From: Pseudomonas sp. Leaf58
GTDB taxonomy: Bacteria > Pseudomonadota > Gammaproteobacteria > Pseudomonadales > Pseudomonadaceae
Length of the DNA: 64,000 nucleotides
Direction: 5' to 3'
Assembly: GCF_003627215.1 (NCBI RefSeq)
Contig: NZ_CP032677.1
Span: 4,779,501-4,843,500 of the forward strand
The first letter of the stretch is position 1; each line of letters begins with the position of its first letter. Under the pieces are notes generated by a model. That model ran no database searches and was not told the DNA's origin. It saw only the letters and a program-made list of their open reading frames with translations. Made by a program: the position numbers and the translations under genes. Shown here in pieces: positions 38,387 through 47,367 of this stretch.

Positions 38387-39784
38387 TTATTCATCATCAT
38401 CGAAGTTGTACATACCCGGCGCAAGGTTCTCGAAGCGGGTGTACTTACCGATGAACGCCAGGCGCACGAAGCCGATGGGGCCGTTACGCTGCTTACCGAT
38501 GATGATTTCCGCCACGCCCTTGTGCTCGGTTTCGGGGTGGTACACCTCATCCCGGTAAACGAACATGATCACGTCGGCGTCCTGCTCGATTGCACCGGAC
38601 TCACGCAAGTCGGAGTTCACCGGGCGTTTGTTAGGGCGTTGTTCCAGCGAGCGGTTCAGCTGCGACAGGGCGATAACCGGGCAGTTGAATTCCTTGGCCA
38701 AGGCCTTGAGCGAGCGGGAAATCTCGGAAATTTCGTTGGTACGGTTATCACCGGACGACCCCGGGATTTGCATCAACTGCAGGTAGTCGACCATGATCAT
38801 GCCGATTTCACCGTGCTCACGCGCCAAGCGCCGGGTGCGCGCACGCATTTCCGACGGGCTGATGCCGGCGGTATCGTCAATGAACAGCTTGCGATCGTTA
38901 AGCAGGTTTACCGCCGAGGTCAGCCGCGGCCAGTCGTCATCGTCCAGCTGGCCGGAACGCACCTTGGTCTGGTCAATACGGCCCAGCGACGACAGCATAC
39001 GCATGATCAGCGATTCGCCTGGCATCTCGAGGGAGAACACCAGCACCGCCTTTTCGCTGCGCAATACGGCGTTCTCTACCAGGTTCATGGCGAAGGTGGT
39101 TTTACCCATCGACGGACGGCCGGCGACGATGATCAAGTCAGCGGCCTGCAAGCCGCTGGTCTTCTCATCCAGGTCGGTGTAACCGGTGGAAATACCGGTG
39201 ATATCGCTGTCGGAGTTGAACAGGGTGTCGATGCGGTCGATAGCCATGGTCAACAGTTCGTTGACGCCTACCGGGCCACCGGTTTTCGGCCGCGCCTCGG
39301 CGATCTGGAAGATCTGCCGCTCAGCATCGTCGAGAATTTCTGCAGCGTTGCGCCCTTGCGGGTTAAAGGCGTTGTCAGCAATGTCGGTACTGATGCTGAT
39401 CAGCTGGCGCAACGTCGCCCGCTCGCGAATGATCGCGGCGTAGGCCTTGATGTTGGCGACCGACGGGGTGTTCTTGGCCAGCTCGGCCAAGTACGCCAGG
39501 CCGCCAATTTGCGAGGACAGGCCTTCCTTGTCCAGTTGCTCGTGCAGGGTCACCACGTCGAATGGCTGGTTGGCGTCGGCCAACTTGTGCACGGCACGGA
39601 AGATCAGGCGGTGGTCATGCCGATAGAAGTCGCCATCCGACACCTGGTCCAGCACGCGTTCCCAGGCATTGTTGTCCAGCATCAGGCCACCGAGCACGGC
39701 CTGTTCGGCCTCGATGGAATGCGGCGGCACCTTGAGGGCGGCGGTTTGCAGGTCTAGCTGTTCGGAGGTGGTGATCTCGTTCAT
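38387..39784 (-). CDS. dnaB: Replicative DNA helicase
   Basis: A 465-residue hexameric helicase that unwinds DNA at the fork. It has an N-terminal DnaG-interaction domain (PPHSIEAEQAVLGGLMLDN, residues 19-37) and a RecA-like C-terminal domain with Walker A GRPSMGKTT and Walker B MIMVDYLQLM. The ATG at 39784 gives the usual length. A strong hairpin 37 bp upstream separates it from rplI. The ribosome-binding site is weak. Confidence 0.96.
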   Translation of the reverse strand: MNEITTSEQLDLQTAALKVPPHSIEAEQAVLGGLMLDNNAWERVLDQVSDGDFYRHDHRLIFRAVHKLADANQPFDVVTLHEQLDKEGLSSQIGGLAYLAELAKNTPSVANIKAYAAIIRERATLRQLISISTDIADNAFNPQGRNAAEILDDAERQIFQIAEARPKTGGPVGVNELLTMAIDRIDTLFNSDSDITGISTGYTDLDEKTSGLQAADLIIVAGRPSMGKTTFAMNLVENAVLRSEKAVLVFSLEMPGESLIMRMLSSLGRIDQTKVRSGQLDDDDWPRLTSAVNLLNDRKLFIDDTAGISPSEMRARTRRLAREHGEIGMIMVDYLQLMQIPGSSGDNRTNEISEISRSLKALAKEFNCPVIALSQLNRSLEQRPNKRPVNSDLRESGAIEQDADVIMFVYRDEVYHPETEHKGVAEIIIGKQRNGPIGFVRLAFIGKYTRFENLAPGMYNFDDDE

Positions 39785-39820
39785 GGCCACGAAAGAATTC
39801 TGGAGGACGAAAAAGACAAA

Positions 39821-39853
39821 GGGCACGGCCTGTAGAAAACAGGACCGTGCCCG
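39821..39853 (-). terminator. Terminator/attenuator between rplI and dnaB
   Basis: GGGCACGG-CCTGT ... ACAGG-A-CCGTGCCC forms a 13-bp stem. On the minus strand it is followed by TTTGTCTTTTT, so it should end most rpsF-rplI transcripts before dnaB. Confidence 0.75.
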
Positions 39854-39897
39854 ATGTTAACCGCCTGACTCGCAAGGAGCCAGCCAGTCAGCGCAGC

Positions 39898-40344
39898 TTA
39901 GGCAGCTACGACGACCACACGTACGGTGGCTTCAACGTCGCTGTGCAGGTGCACAGCGACGTCGTATTCGCCAACCTGACGGATGGTGCCGTTCGGCAGA
40001 CGAACTTCAGCCTTGGCCACTTCAACGCCGGAGGCGGTCAGGGCGTCAGCGATGTCGTGGGTGCCGATCGAACCGAACAGCTTGCCTTCGTCGCCAGCGG
40101 TGGCAGTGATGGTCACTTCCAGCTCGGCCAGTTGGGCAGCGCGGCTTTCAGCCGACGACTTCTTGTCAGCAGCTGCTTTTTCCAGCTCGGCGCGACGCTC
40201 TTCGAACGCAGCCAGGTTGGCGGCGTTGGCAACGGTGGCCTTGCCGAATGGCAGCAGGAAGTTACGGCCGTAACCAGCCTTAACTTTTACTTTGTCGCCC
40301 AGGTTGCCCAGGTTAGCGACTTTTTCCAGCAGGATCAGTTCCAT
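39898..40344 (-). CDS. rplI: 50S ribosomal protein L9
   Basis: A 148-residue protein of the large subunit that binds 23S rRNA at the base of the L1 stalk. The start [19 protein letters not shown] and the segment [14 protein letters not shown] are the L9 signature, followed by the connecting helix and the C-terminal domain. It is the last gene of the rpsF-rpsR-DUF2232-rplI operon. Confidence 0.97.
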   Translation of the reverse strand: MELILLEKVANLGNLGDKVKVKAGYGRNFLLPFGKATVANAANLAAFEERRAELEKAAADKKSSAESRAAQLAELEVTITATAGDEGKLFGSIGTHDIADALTASGVEVAKAEVRLPNGTIRQVGEYDVAVHLHSDVEATVRVVVVAA

Positions 40345-40364
40345 TTGGTAAAACCTCTTAACTT

Positions 40365-41228
40365 TTAACCTTCACCGTTCGCGGAGTCATTCCCCTTGGG
40401 GGACTTGCGACCGCGAAAATCAATCAGGCTGTCGACAATGGCCAAAACCACCAGCAACGGATAAATCAGCTGCATGATCAGCGGCAACGTCACGTACATC
40501 CCCACTAGCCAGAAACCGGCCAGCCGGCCCTGTGCTACCAGCCCGTGCATCAAAGCGATGCCGGCCAGCACCAATACCAGGCTGCAAGCTGATGCCAGGA
40601 TGATGAACTGCGGCCCGATAAATGGGGCCAACACCATCACTGTCACCAAGACCGCCATGGTCTGTTTCGGCAGCTTCAGGGCGCGAAACTCGCGACCGAA
40701 GCCTCCAGGGTTGTACAACGCTGCCTGCCAATAGCGCGCTAGCATCAACGCCAGCACACTGAACAGTTGCACCGTCACTGCTGTGGAAGCGACCAGCACA
40801 GGGCGGATCAGCTCACTGGAAAGTACAGGCTGCCCTTCGATTTTCGGCATGGCTTCGGCAAACGCCTTGGCCAGCATATCGAAGGTCGGCGCCAGCGCCA
40901 GATCGAGCACGAGGCTGAAAGCCACGGCGAACACGGCACTGACCACCAACACCCGGCTCCAAGGATGCTCGGCACGCAACATGGCGGCCAGAGCCAGGGC
41001 ACCCGCAATCACCATAAAGGTGATGGGATCGCCCATGACCCACACGGCCAGCCCGGCCAGTAGGCCGCCAGCGATGACCGTTGTAGCATCCTTGAAACCA
41101 CGCCGCAGCAGCACAAGGCTGCCGGCAGCGGCACTCAACCAGAACAGCAGCGGCAGTACCGCGCTGATGACCACCACCAGGGTGGCCTGCACACGACCGC
41201 GCATGATCAAACTTGCTAACGCTCGCAT
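40365..41228 (-). CDS. DUF2232 (YybS-like) membrane protein
   Basis: A 287-residue inner-membrane protein with about eight hydrophobic segments and a polar C-terminal tail ([15 protein letters not shown]). Its place between rpsR and rplI is conserved in pseudomonads; its function is unknown. Gaps are 33 bp to rpsR and 20 bp to rplI, so it is part of the ribosomal operon. Confidence 0.83.
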   Translation of the reverse strand: MRALASLIMRGRVQATLVVVISAVLPLLFWLSAAAGSLVLLRRGFKDATTVIAGGLLAGLAVWVMGDPITFMVIAGALALAAMLRAEHPWSRVLVVSAVFAVAFSLVLDLALAPTFDMLAKAFAEAMPKIEGQPVLSSELIRPVLVASTAVTVQLFSVLALMLARYWQAALYNPGGFGREFRALKLPKQTMAVLVTVMVLAPFIGPQFIILASACSLVLVLAGIALMHGLVAQGRLAGFWLVGMYVTLPLIMQLIYPLLVVLAIVDSLIDFRGRKSPKGNDSANGEG

Positions 41229-41261
41229 GCTAATCCCTTACTGCTTGTCGACGACCCGGTC

Positions 41262-41492
41262 TCAGCGGCCGTGGCTGTCGGTGTAGGGCAGCAGGGCCAG
41301 GAAGCGGGCGCGCTTGATAGCGGTAGCCAGCTGACGCTGATAACGAGCTTTGGTACCGGTGATACGGCTTGGAACGATCTTGCCGGTTTCGGATACGTAA
41401 GCTTTCAGGGTGTTGAGATCTTTGAAGTCGATCTCTTTCACGTCTTCAGCAGTGAAGCGGCAGAATTTACGACGACGGAAGAAACGTGCCAT
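41262..41492 (-). CDS. rpsR: 30S ribosomal protein S18
   Basis: A 76-residue small-subunit protein. [18 protein letters not shown] and [14 protein letters not shown] are diagnostic. It binds 16S rRNA as a dimer with S6, whose gene lies 28 bp upstream. Confidence 0.97.
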   Translation of the reverse strand: MARFFRRRKFCRFTAEDVKEIDFKDLNTLKAYVSETGKIVPSRITGTKARYQRQLATAIKRARFLALLPYTDSHGR

Positions 41493-41520
41493 TTAATAGG
41501 CTCCTCTAAAGGTCCGTGGA

Positions 41521-41946
41521 TTACTCGTCAGCGTTATCGCTGGAGTCGCTGTCATTGCTGTCGTCGCCTTCGGCGGAGTCAGCATGCTCAGGACGCTCGC
41601 GACGCTCACGGCGCTCGCTGCGGTTCTCTTCAGCCTTCAGCATCTCGGACTGGCCGGTAACGGCTTCGTCGCGACGGATGACCAGGTTACGGATAACGGC
41701 ATCGTTGTAGCGGAAGTTGTCTTCCAGCTCGGCCAGGGCCTTGCCGGTGCACTCAACGTTCAGCATCACATAGTGAGCCTTGTGAACATTGTTGATTGCG
41801 TAGGCCAGTTGACGACGGCCCCAGTCTTCCAGGCGGTGGATTTTGCCACCATCTTCTTCGATCAGCTTGGTGTAACGCTCAACCATGCCGCCGACTTGCT
41901 CGCTCTGGTCCGGGTGAACCAGGAAGATGATTTCGTAATGACGCAT
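41521..41946 (-). CDS. rpsF: 30S ribosomal protein S6
   Basis: A 141-residue small-subunit protein, first gene of the operon. [18 protein letters not shown] and the [17 protein letters not shown] segment are typical. An acidic C-terminal tail ([16 protein letters not shown]) is the region glutamylated by RimK in pseudomonads and enterics. In many bacteria the S6:S18 dimer represses this operon through its leader; I could not confirm that RNA motif here. Confidence 0.96.
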   Translation of the reverse strand: MRHYEIIFLVHPDQSEQVGGMVERYTKLIEEDGGKIHRLEDWGRRQLAYAINNVHKAHYVMLNVECTGKALAELEDNFRYNDAVIRNLVIRRDEAVTGQSEMLKAEENRSERRERRERPEHADSAEGDDSNDSDSSDNADE

Positions 41947-42146
41947 GAATGCTCCTTACGGGTTAGTAGTCTGCCAGCGAATCTGGTCAGACAAGGAGTG
42001 AATGACACTGTATGTCTTGCACGGAGGGGAGGCACATGTGCACCTGCCAGCTCGGCAAGGGGCGCAATTGTAGAGAAGGCGGGCCGCACAAGCAAGGTAA
42101 TTGGTGAATATTTGAACAGCCTGAAAACTATCAGAATGTGTCAGCC

Positions 42147-42219
42147 CCATTCGCGGGCACGCCCGCCCCCACAGCACTGCAGAATACCTGTGGGAGTGGG
42201 CGCGCCCGCGAGCAGGCCT
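42147..42219. repeat. REP doublet
   Basis: Inverted pair (42147-42173 and 42187-42219) between rlmB and rpsF on the minus strand. Confidence 0.8.
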
Positions 42220-42233
42220 GTACAGGGTGAAGG

Positions 42234-42980
42234 TTAGCGCTTGGCCTGCCGCTGACGCACAGCCTCGAACAAGCAAACCCCGGTCGCCACCGATACGTTC
42301 AGGCTGCTGACGCTACCGCTCATCGGCAGCTTCACCAGGAAGTCGCAGTGGTCGCGGGTCAGCCGGCGCATGCCCTTGCCTTCCGCGCCCATGATCATCA
42401 CCAGTGGCCCGGTCAGGTCCTGCTGGTAAATTTCTTGCTCGGCCTCACCGGCAGTACCCACAACCCACAGGCCGCGCTGCTGCAACTTCTCCAAGGTACG
42501 CGCCAGGTTGGTCACGGCCACCAGCGGGATCACCTCTGCCGCACCGCAGGCCACCTTGCGCACCACCGGCGTCAGGGTTGCCGACTTGTCCTTGGGCACC
42601 ACCACTGCCGTTGCACCTGCCGCATCGGCAGTGCGCAAGCAAGCGCCAAGGTTGTGCGGGTCGGTCACACCATCCAGTACCAGGATCAGCGGTGGCGTTT
42701 CGGTGCGCTCGAGCAACTCTTCGAGCATCAGCTCGCCCCACACCTGGCTCGGGCTCACCTCGGCAACTACGCCCTGGTGCACGCCCTCGACCCAAGCATC
42801 CATCTCACGGCGCTCGGCCTGGCCAACCGCCACGCGGTTTTCCGCAGCCAGCGCCAGCAACGCCTGGATACGCGGCTCGCTGCGCCCTTCCGACAGCCAG
42901 ATCTGCTTGACCCGCTTTGGATGGTGCTGCAGCAACGCCTGCACGGCGTGCACGCCGTAGATCTTTTCCAGCTGACTCAT
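42234..42980 (-). CDS. rlmB: 23S rRNA (guanosine-2'-O-)-methyltransferase
   Basis: A 248-residue SPOUT-class enzyme that methylates G2251 of 23S rRNA using SAM. It has an N-terminal substrate-binding domain (IYGVHAVQALLQHHP) and the three SpoU motifs: LDGVTDPHNLGACLRTA, VMIMGAEGKGMRRLT and LPMSGSVSSLNVSVA. It overlaps the rnr stop by four bases (ATGA), so the two are co-translated. Confidence 0.95.
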   Translation of the reverse strand: MSQLEKIYGVHAVQALLQHHPKRVKQIWLSEGRSEPRIQALLALAAENRVAVGQAERREMDAWVEGVHQGVVAEVSPSQVWGELMLEELLERTETPPLILVLDGVTDPHNLGACLRTADAAGATAVVVPKDKSATLTPVVRKVACGAAEVIPLVAVTNLARTLEKLQQRGLWVVGTAGEAEQEIYQQDLTGPLVMIMGAEGKGMRRLTRDHCDFLVKLPMSGSVSSLNVSVATGVCLFEAVRQRQAKR

Positions 42981-45547
42981 GACTTGCTCTTGCTCTTGCG
43001 TGGGGCGCCGGACTTCGGCGGGCCTTTACGGTGCTTGGTCGGCTTACCGGATGGCTTGCCACCCTTCTCCGATTTGCTGCCGGCGCTGCTGCGCGCGTCG
43101 GTCATCAGCGCCTTTTTCATCTCGCGGCTTTTACGTACTTCGGCGTTGCGTTGCACGGCGTCTTTCGGGAAGTACGCTTCGGCGGTTTCGCTCTTGCGGC
43201 CACGCGGCTTCGGGGTGGCCTTGGCCTCGGTAACCGGCTGCTCCGGCTTACCGGCAGCGGCTGCGGTACCGCCCTGCCTGCGGCCGATCGGTGCGGCGAG
43301 GGTCTTTTCAGACACTTCGAAATCGATCTTGCGCTCGTCCAGGTCAACGCGCATGACCTTGACTTCAATCGTGTCACCCAAGCGGAAGGTGCGCCCGGTG
43401 CGCTCGCCGGACAAGCGGTGGTGCACGGGGTCGAAGTGGTAGTAGTCGCCAGGCAGTGCACTGACGTGCACCAAGCCTTCTACATAGATATCGGTCAGCT
43501 CAACGAACAAACCGAAACCGGTCACGGCGGTGATCACACCCGGGAAGGTCTCGCCCACGCGGTCCTTCATGAACTCGCACTTGAGCCAGTTGACCACGTC
43601 ACGGGTGGCTTCGTCGGCCCGGCGCTCGGTCATCGAGCATTGCTCGCCGAGCTGGTCGAGGGTGTTCACGTCGTAAGGATAGATACGCGCCTTGGGGATG
43701 CTCATGGCGCCGGCACGCTTGACGTGCGGCGTATCGACCTTGGACCGGATGACGCTGCGGATGGCGCGGTGCACCAGCAGGTCGGGGTAACGACGGATCG
43801 GCGAGGTGAAGTGGGTGTACGCCTCGTAGTTCAGGCCAAAGTGGCCGTTGTTGTCGGTGCTGTACACCGCCTGGCTCAGCGAGCGCAGCATGACGGTTTG
43901 GATCAGGTGGAAGTCCGGGCGCCCGGCGATGCTCGCCAGCAGAGCCTGGTAATCCTTCGGCGACGGGTCTTTGCCCTTGTGCAGGCTCAGCCCCAGTTCG
44001 CCAAGGAAGGCGCGCAGCTTTTCCAGGCGCTCCGGCGGCGGGCCGTCGTGCACGCGGTACAGCGAAGGCACTTCGTGCTTCTGCAGGAATGCGGCGGTGG
44101 CGACGTTGGCCGCCAGCATGCATTCCTCGATCAGCTTGTGGGCATCGTTGCGCACGGTCGGGCGGATTTCCGCGATCTTGCGCTCTTCGCCAAAGATGAT
44201 GCGGGTTTCCTGGGTCTCGAAATCGATGGCGCCACGGGCGTGACGGGCATCCAACAGCACCTTGTACAGGTTGTACAGGTTCTTCAGGTCTGGCAGGACG
44301 CCCTTGTACTCCTCGCGCAGCGCCTTGCCTTCGCGGGTGCGGGCGTGCTCGAGCATGCTGCTGACCTTGTTGTAGGTCAGGCGGGCGTGGGAGTGAATGA
44401 CGCCTTCGTAGAACTGGTAGTCGACCATCTGGCCGGCTTTGTTCATGGTCATTTCACAGACCATGGCCAGGCGATCGACGTGCGGGTTCAGCGAGCACAG
44501 GCCGTTGGACAGCTCTTCGGGGAGCATCGGCACCACGCGCTCGGGGAAGTACACCGAGTTGCCGCGTTGCTGGGCTTCGACGTCCAAGGCCGAACCCAGG
44601 CGCACGTAACTCGACACATCGGCGATGGCCACATACAGGCGCCAGCCGCCGGAGAACAGCCGCAGCTTGCCCAGCGGTTCGCAGTAAACGGCGTCGTCGA
44701 AGTCGCGAGCGTCCTCACCGTCGATGGTGACGAACGGCAAGTGGCGCAGGTCGATGCGCTTCTCTTTGTCCTTTTCCTCGACTTCGGAGCGGAACTTGCG
44801 CGCTTCCTTGACCACATCGTTTGGCCATACATGAGGAATGTCATAGCTGCGCAGGGCAACGTCGATTTCCATGCCCGGCGCCATGTAGTTGCCGATGACC
44901 TCAACCACGTCGCCTTGCGGCTGGAAGCGCGGGGTTGGCCAGTGGGTGATCTTGATTTCGACGAACTGGCCGATCTTGGCACCGCCACTACGCCCGGCGG
45001 TCACCAGCACTTCTTGCTGGATCTTCGGGTTATCAGGGGTTACGTAGCCGATGCCGCCTTCTTCGAAGTAACGGCCGACCACGCTTTCATGGGCGCGGGA
45101 GATGACCTCGACGATCACGCCTTCACGGCGGCCACGGCGATCGGTACCGGACACCCGCGCCAGGGCGCGGTCGCCATCGAAAGCCAGGCGCATTTGCGAC
45201 GGGCCGAGGAACAGGTCATCGCTGCCATCATCGGGGATGAGGAAACCAAAGCCATCGCGGTGGCCGGAGATGCGGCCACAGATCAGGTCGAGCTTGTCCA
45301 CCGGGGCATAAGTGCCGCGCCGGGTATAGATAAGCTGGCCATCGCGCTCCATGGCACGCAAGCGGCGGCGCAGGGCTTCGATCTGGTCTTCTTCATACAG
45401 ACCAAACTCTTTCGCCAGCTCCTCGCGCGCAGCGGGTTCGCCACGGTCGGCGAGGCGCTGCAGGATCAGCTCACGGCTGGGAATGGGGTTGTCGTATTTT
45501 TCCGCTTCGCGAGCGGCCTCGGGATCGAGGGATTGCCAATCGGCCAT
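42977..45547 (-). CDS. rnr: Ribonuclease R
   Basis: An 856-residue 3'-5' exoribonuclease that degrades structured RNA and takes part in trans-translation. It contains a winged-helix start, two cold-shock domains, the RNB catalytic domain (TIDGEDARDFDDAVYCE with the metal-binding aspartates), an S1 domain near residues 640-725 and a long Lys-rich tail (KPTKHRKGPPKSGAPRKSK). It is upstream of rlmB in the same operon. Confidence 0.96.
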   Translation of the reverse strand: MADWQSLDPEAAREAEKYDNPIPSRELILQRLADRGEPAAREELAKEFGLYEEDQIEALRRRLRAMERDGQLIYTRRGTYAPVDKLDLICGRISGHRDGFGFLIPDDGSDDLFLGPSQMRLAFDGDRALARVSGTDRRGRREGVIVEVISRAHESVVGRYFEEGGIGYVTPDNPKIQQEVLVTAGRSGGAKIGQFVEIKITHWPTPRFQPQGDVVEVIGNYMAPGMEIDVALRSYDIPHVWPNDVVKEARKFRSEVEEKDKEKRIDLRHLPFVTIDGEDARDFDDAVYCEPLGKLRLFSGGWRLYVAIADVSSYVRLGSALDVEAQQRGNSVYFPERVVPMLPEELSNGLCSLNPHVDRLAMVCEMTMNKAGQMVDYQFYEGVIHSHARLTYNKVSSMLEHARTREGKALREEYKGVLPDLKNLYNLYKVLLDARHARGAIDFETQETRIIFGEERKIAEIRPTVRNDAHKLIEECMLAANVATAAFLQKHEVPSLYRVHDGPPPERLEKLRAFLGELGLSLHKGKDPSPKDYQALLASIAGRPDFHLIQTVMLRSLSQAVYSTDNNGHFGLNYEAYTHFTSPIRRYPDLLVHRAIRSVIRSKVDTPHVKRAGAMSIPKARIYPYDVNTLDQLGEQCSMTERRADEATRDVVNWLKCEFMKDRVGETFPGVITAVTGFGLFVELTDIYVEGLVHVSALPGDYYHFDPVHHRLSGERTGRTFRLGDTIEVKVMRVDLDERKIDFEVSEKTLAAPIGRRQGGTAAAAGKPEQPVTEAKATPKPRGRKSETAEAYFPKDAVQRNAEVRKSREMKKALMTDARSSAGSKSEKGGKPSGKPTKHRKGPPKSGAPRKSKSKS

Positions 45548-45710
45548 CAGAAGGGGTTCACCTTGGGGTATATAGATAGGAATTCTGGCATAGGCGTATT
45601 GAAACCGGAAATGTCAGCCTTGGACAGCCCCCGGCGACGGTTCGAGAAAGCGAGAATAAGGCCGGCGAATCAACACGTTGAGTTTTTTGAATTTTTTTTT
45701 GATTGGGGGC

Positions 45711-45739
45711 TTTACAGCCCTCCAGTGCGTCCGTATAGT
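45711..45739 (+). promoter_or_regulatory. Sigma-70 promoter of the tRNA-Leu pair
   Basis: TTTACA-N17-TATAGT followed by a GC-rich discriminator (GCGCACC), typical of stable-RNA promoters under stringent control. The expected start is near 45746. Confidence 0.7.
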
Positions 45740-45817
45740 GCGCACCACAACGACGGACAACCCCGAAGTTGTAGTAGAGATGAACGACGCTGTAAAGCAT
45801 CTTAATCTCGAATGTGT

Positions 45818-45904
45818 GCCCAGGTGGCGGAATTGGTAGACGCGCTGGTTTCAGGTATCAGTGACCGCAAGGTCGTGGAAGTTCGAGTCTTCTCCTGGGC
45901 ACCA
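45818..45904 (+). tRNA. tRNA-Leu (anticodon CAG), copy 1
   Basis: An 87-nt tRNA with encoded CCA. Acceptor GCCCAGG pairs with CCTGGGC, the anticodon loop TTCAGGT is closed by CTGGT/ATCAG, and a long variable arm (GACCGCAAGGTC) marks a class II tRNA. Confidence 0.95.
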
Positions 45905-45992
45905 AATATTTTCAAGTAACAGATGACCAAGGATCTGTTACTACTGTGTGAAAGCGAACGAAAGTCGCATTCAGCAGATGATGCAAAGCTTT

Positions 45993-46079
45993 GCCCAGGT
46001 GGCGGAATTGGTAGACGCGCTGGTTTCAGGTATCAGTGACCGCAAGGTCGTGGAAGTTCGAGTCTTCTCCTGGGCACCA
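45993..46079 (+). tRNA. tRNA-Leu (anticodon CAG), copy 2
   Basis: Identical in all 87 nt to the first copy, 88 bp downstream and in the same orientation, so both come from one precursor transcript ending at the following terminator. Confidence 0.95.
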
Positions 46080-46083
46080 TACA

Positions 46084-46113
46084 AAAACCCACTAGCTTGC
46101 TAGTGGGTTTTTT
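46084..46113 (+). terminator. Rho-independent terminator of the tRNA-Leu operon
   Basis: AAAACCCACTAGC-TT-GCTAGTGGGTTTTTT: a 13-bp stem with a T-run, five bases after the second tRNA. Confidence 0.93.
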
Positions 46114-46179
46114 CTTGCCTGCGATTTTTGCATCCCTCCTCATCTCAGCCATCGATTGCCCAGCAAGGTGCAAATCTGC

Positions 46180-46213
46180 CCGGCCTCTTCGCTGACAAGC
46201 GCGCGCCTACAGG
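46180..46213. repeat. Degenerate REP copy
   Basis: CCGGCCTCTTCGCTGACAAGCGCGCGCCTACAGG keeps the REP ends but has lost the central palindrome. Confidence 0.6.
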
Positions 46214-46295
46214 CACCCCGCCGCCTTCGAGACTTATCATCAAACCGTTACACCTTGGTCTGCCCCATGAATTTCTTGTCAGCCGGCCACTTGAG

Positions 46296-46309
46296 AAACG
46301 ATTTCGTTT
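46296..46309. promoter_or_regulatory. AAACGA-TT-TCGTTT inverted repeat
   Basis: A 6-bp-arm palindrome 45 bp before the iron ABC gene. It is a candidate operator but does not resemble a Fur box. Confidence 0.35.
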
Positions 46310-46353
46310 ACCATTGTTTCCAAATATGTAGCCGTAAGCGAGGAAGTACCCGC

Positions 46354-47367
46354 ATGACGATCCGCCCGCAACCGCTGATGCGTACTCTGGCCGCCGCCCT
46401 GCTGAGCCTGGTCATCGGCGCTCCGGCCGCCATGGCAGACGCACCGGTAACCTTGACCATGTACAACGGTCAGCACAAAGAAATCGGCGAAGCCATCGCC
46501 CAGGCCTATGAGGCCAAGACCGGTATTCACATTAATATCCGCAAGGGCAGCAGCAACCAGCTGGCCAGCCAGATCATCGAGGAAGGCGAGCGCTCGCCGG
46601 CCGACATTATCTACACCGAAGAGTCCCCTCCCCTGAACAACCTGGGTGAGTTGGGCCTGCTGGCAAAAATCGACGACGCCACGCTGAACATGCTGCCCAA
46701 GGAATATGTGGGCGCCAATGGCACCTGGATGGGCGTTACCGCGCGCACCCGCGTCGTGGTGTACAACCCCAACAAGATCGACGAAAAAGACCTGCCAACC
46801 ACTGTCATGGACTTTGCCGACCCCGAATGGGAAGGCCGCGTCGGTTACGTACCCACCAGTGGTGCCTTCCAGGAACAGGCCGTGGCCATCCTGAAAATGC
46901 ACGGCCGCGAAGCCACCGAAGAATGGCTGACCGGCCTGAAAGCCTTCGGCAAAACCTACACCAACAACATGGTCGCACTGAAGGCCGTGGAAAAAGGTGA
47001 AGTCGCCGCCGTACTGGTGAACAACTATTACTGGTACGCCCTGGAGCGTGAACGCGGCAAGCTCGATTCCAAGCTGTACTACCTAGCCGACGGCGATGCC
47101 GGCAACCTGGTGACCATCTCCGGCGCAGCCGCGGTCAAAGCAAGCAAGCACCCCAAGGAAGCCCAGGCCCTGCTGAACTGGATGGCCAGCGAAGAAGGCC
47201 AGCGCGTGATCACCCAGACCACCGCCGAGTACCCGCTGCACAAGGGCATGGTCTCCGAGCGCGGCCTGAAACCATTCGAAGAGTTGCGCCCGCCGCAAAT
47301 CTCGCCGGCTGACCTGGGTAATGCCGAGGAAGCCATCGAGCTTGAACGCGAAGTCGGCCTGCTCTGA
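46354..47367 (+). CDS. Iron(III)-type ABC transporter substrate-binding protein
   Basis: A 337-residue periplasmic protein of the FbpA/SfuA/FutA group. The signal peptide ends at AAMA-DAPVTL. The mature start TLTMYNGQHKEIGEAIAQAY, the GSSNQLASQIIEEGERSPADI segment and the conserved Tyr pair (NNYYWYALER) that binds ferric iron are present. The ATG at 46354 follows GAGGAAG; the frame is open further upstream but lacks homology. It overlaps the permease gene by one base (TGATG). Confidence 0.88.
   Translation: MTIRPQPLMRTLAAALLSLVIGAPAAMADAPVTLTMYNGQHKEIGEAIAQAYEAKTGIHINIRKGSSNQLASQIIEEGERSPADIIYTEESPPLNNLGELGLLAKIDDATLNMLPKEYVGANGTWMGVTARTRVVVYNPNKIDEKDLPTTVMDFADPEWEGRVGYVPTSGAFQEQAVAILKMHGREATEEWLTGLKAFGKTYTNNMVALKAVEKGEVAAVLVNNYYWYALERERGKLDSKLYYLADGDAGNLVTISGAAAVKASKHPKEAQALLNWMASEEGQRVITQTTAEYPLHKGMVSERGLKPFEELRPPQISPADLGNAEEAIELEREVGLL

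Noticed and set aside
41947..42080. S6:S18-binding rpsF leader motif
   Set aside because: The region has some hairpin potential, but I could not place the conserved pseudoknot and CCG bulge with confidence.
43031..45805. 924-codon open frame on the plus strand opposite rnr
   Set aside because: It mirrors the rnr reading frame in a high-GC genome, has no family motifs, and rnr is unmistakable on the other strand.
46261..46353. Fur box upstream of the iron-type ABC genes
   Set aside because: No 19-bp sequence close to GATAATGATWATCATTATC was found; the palindrome present is of another type.
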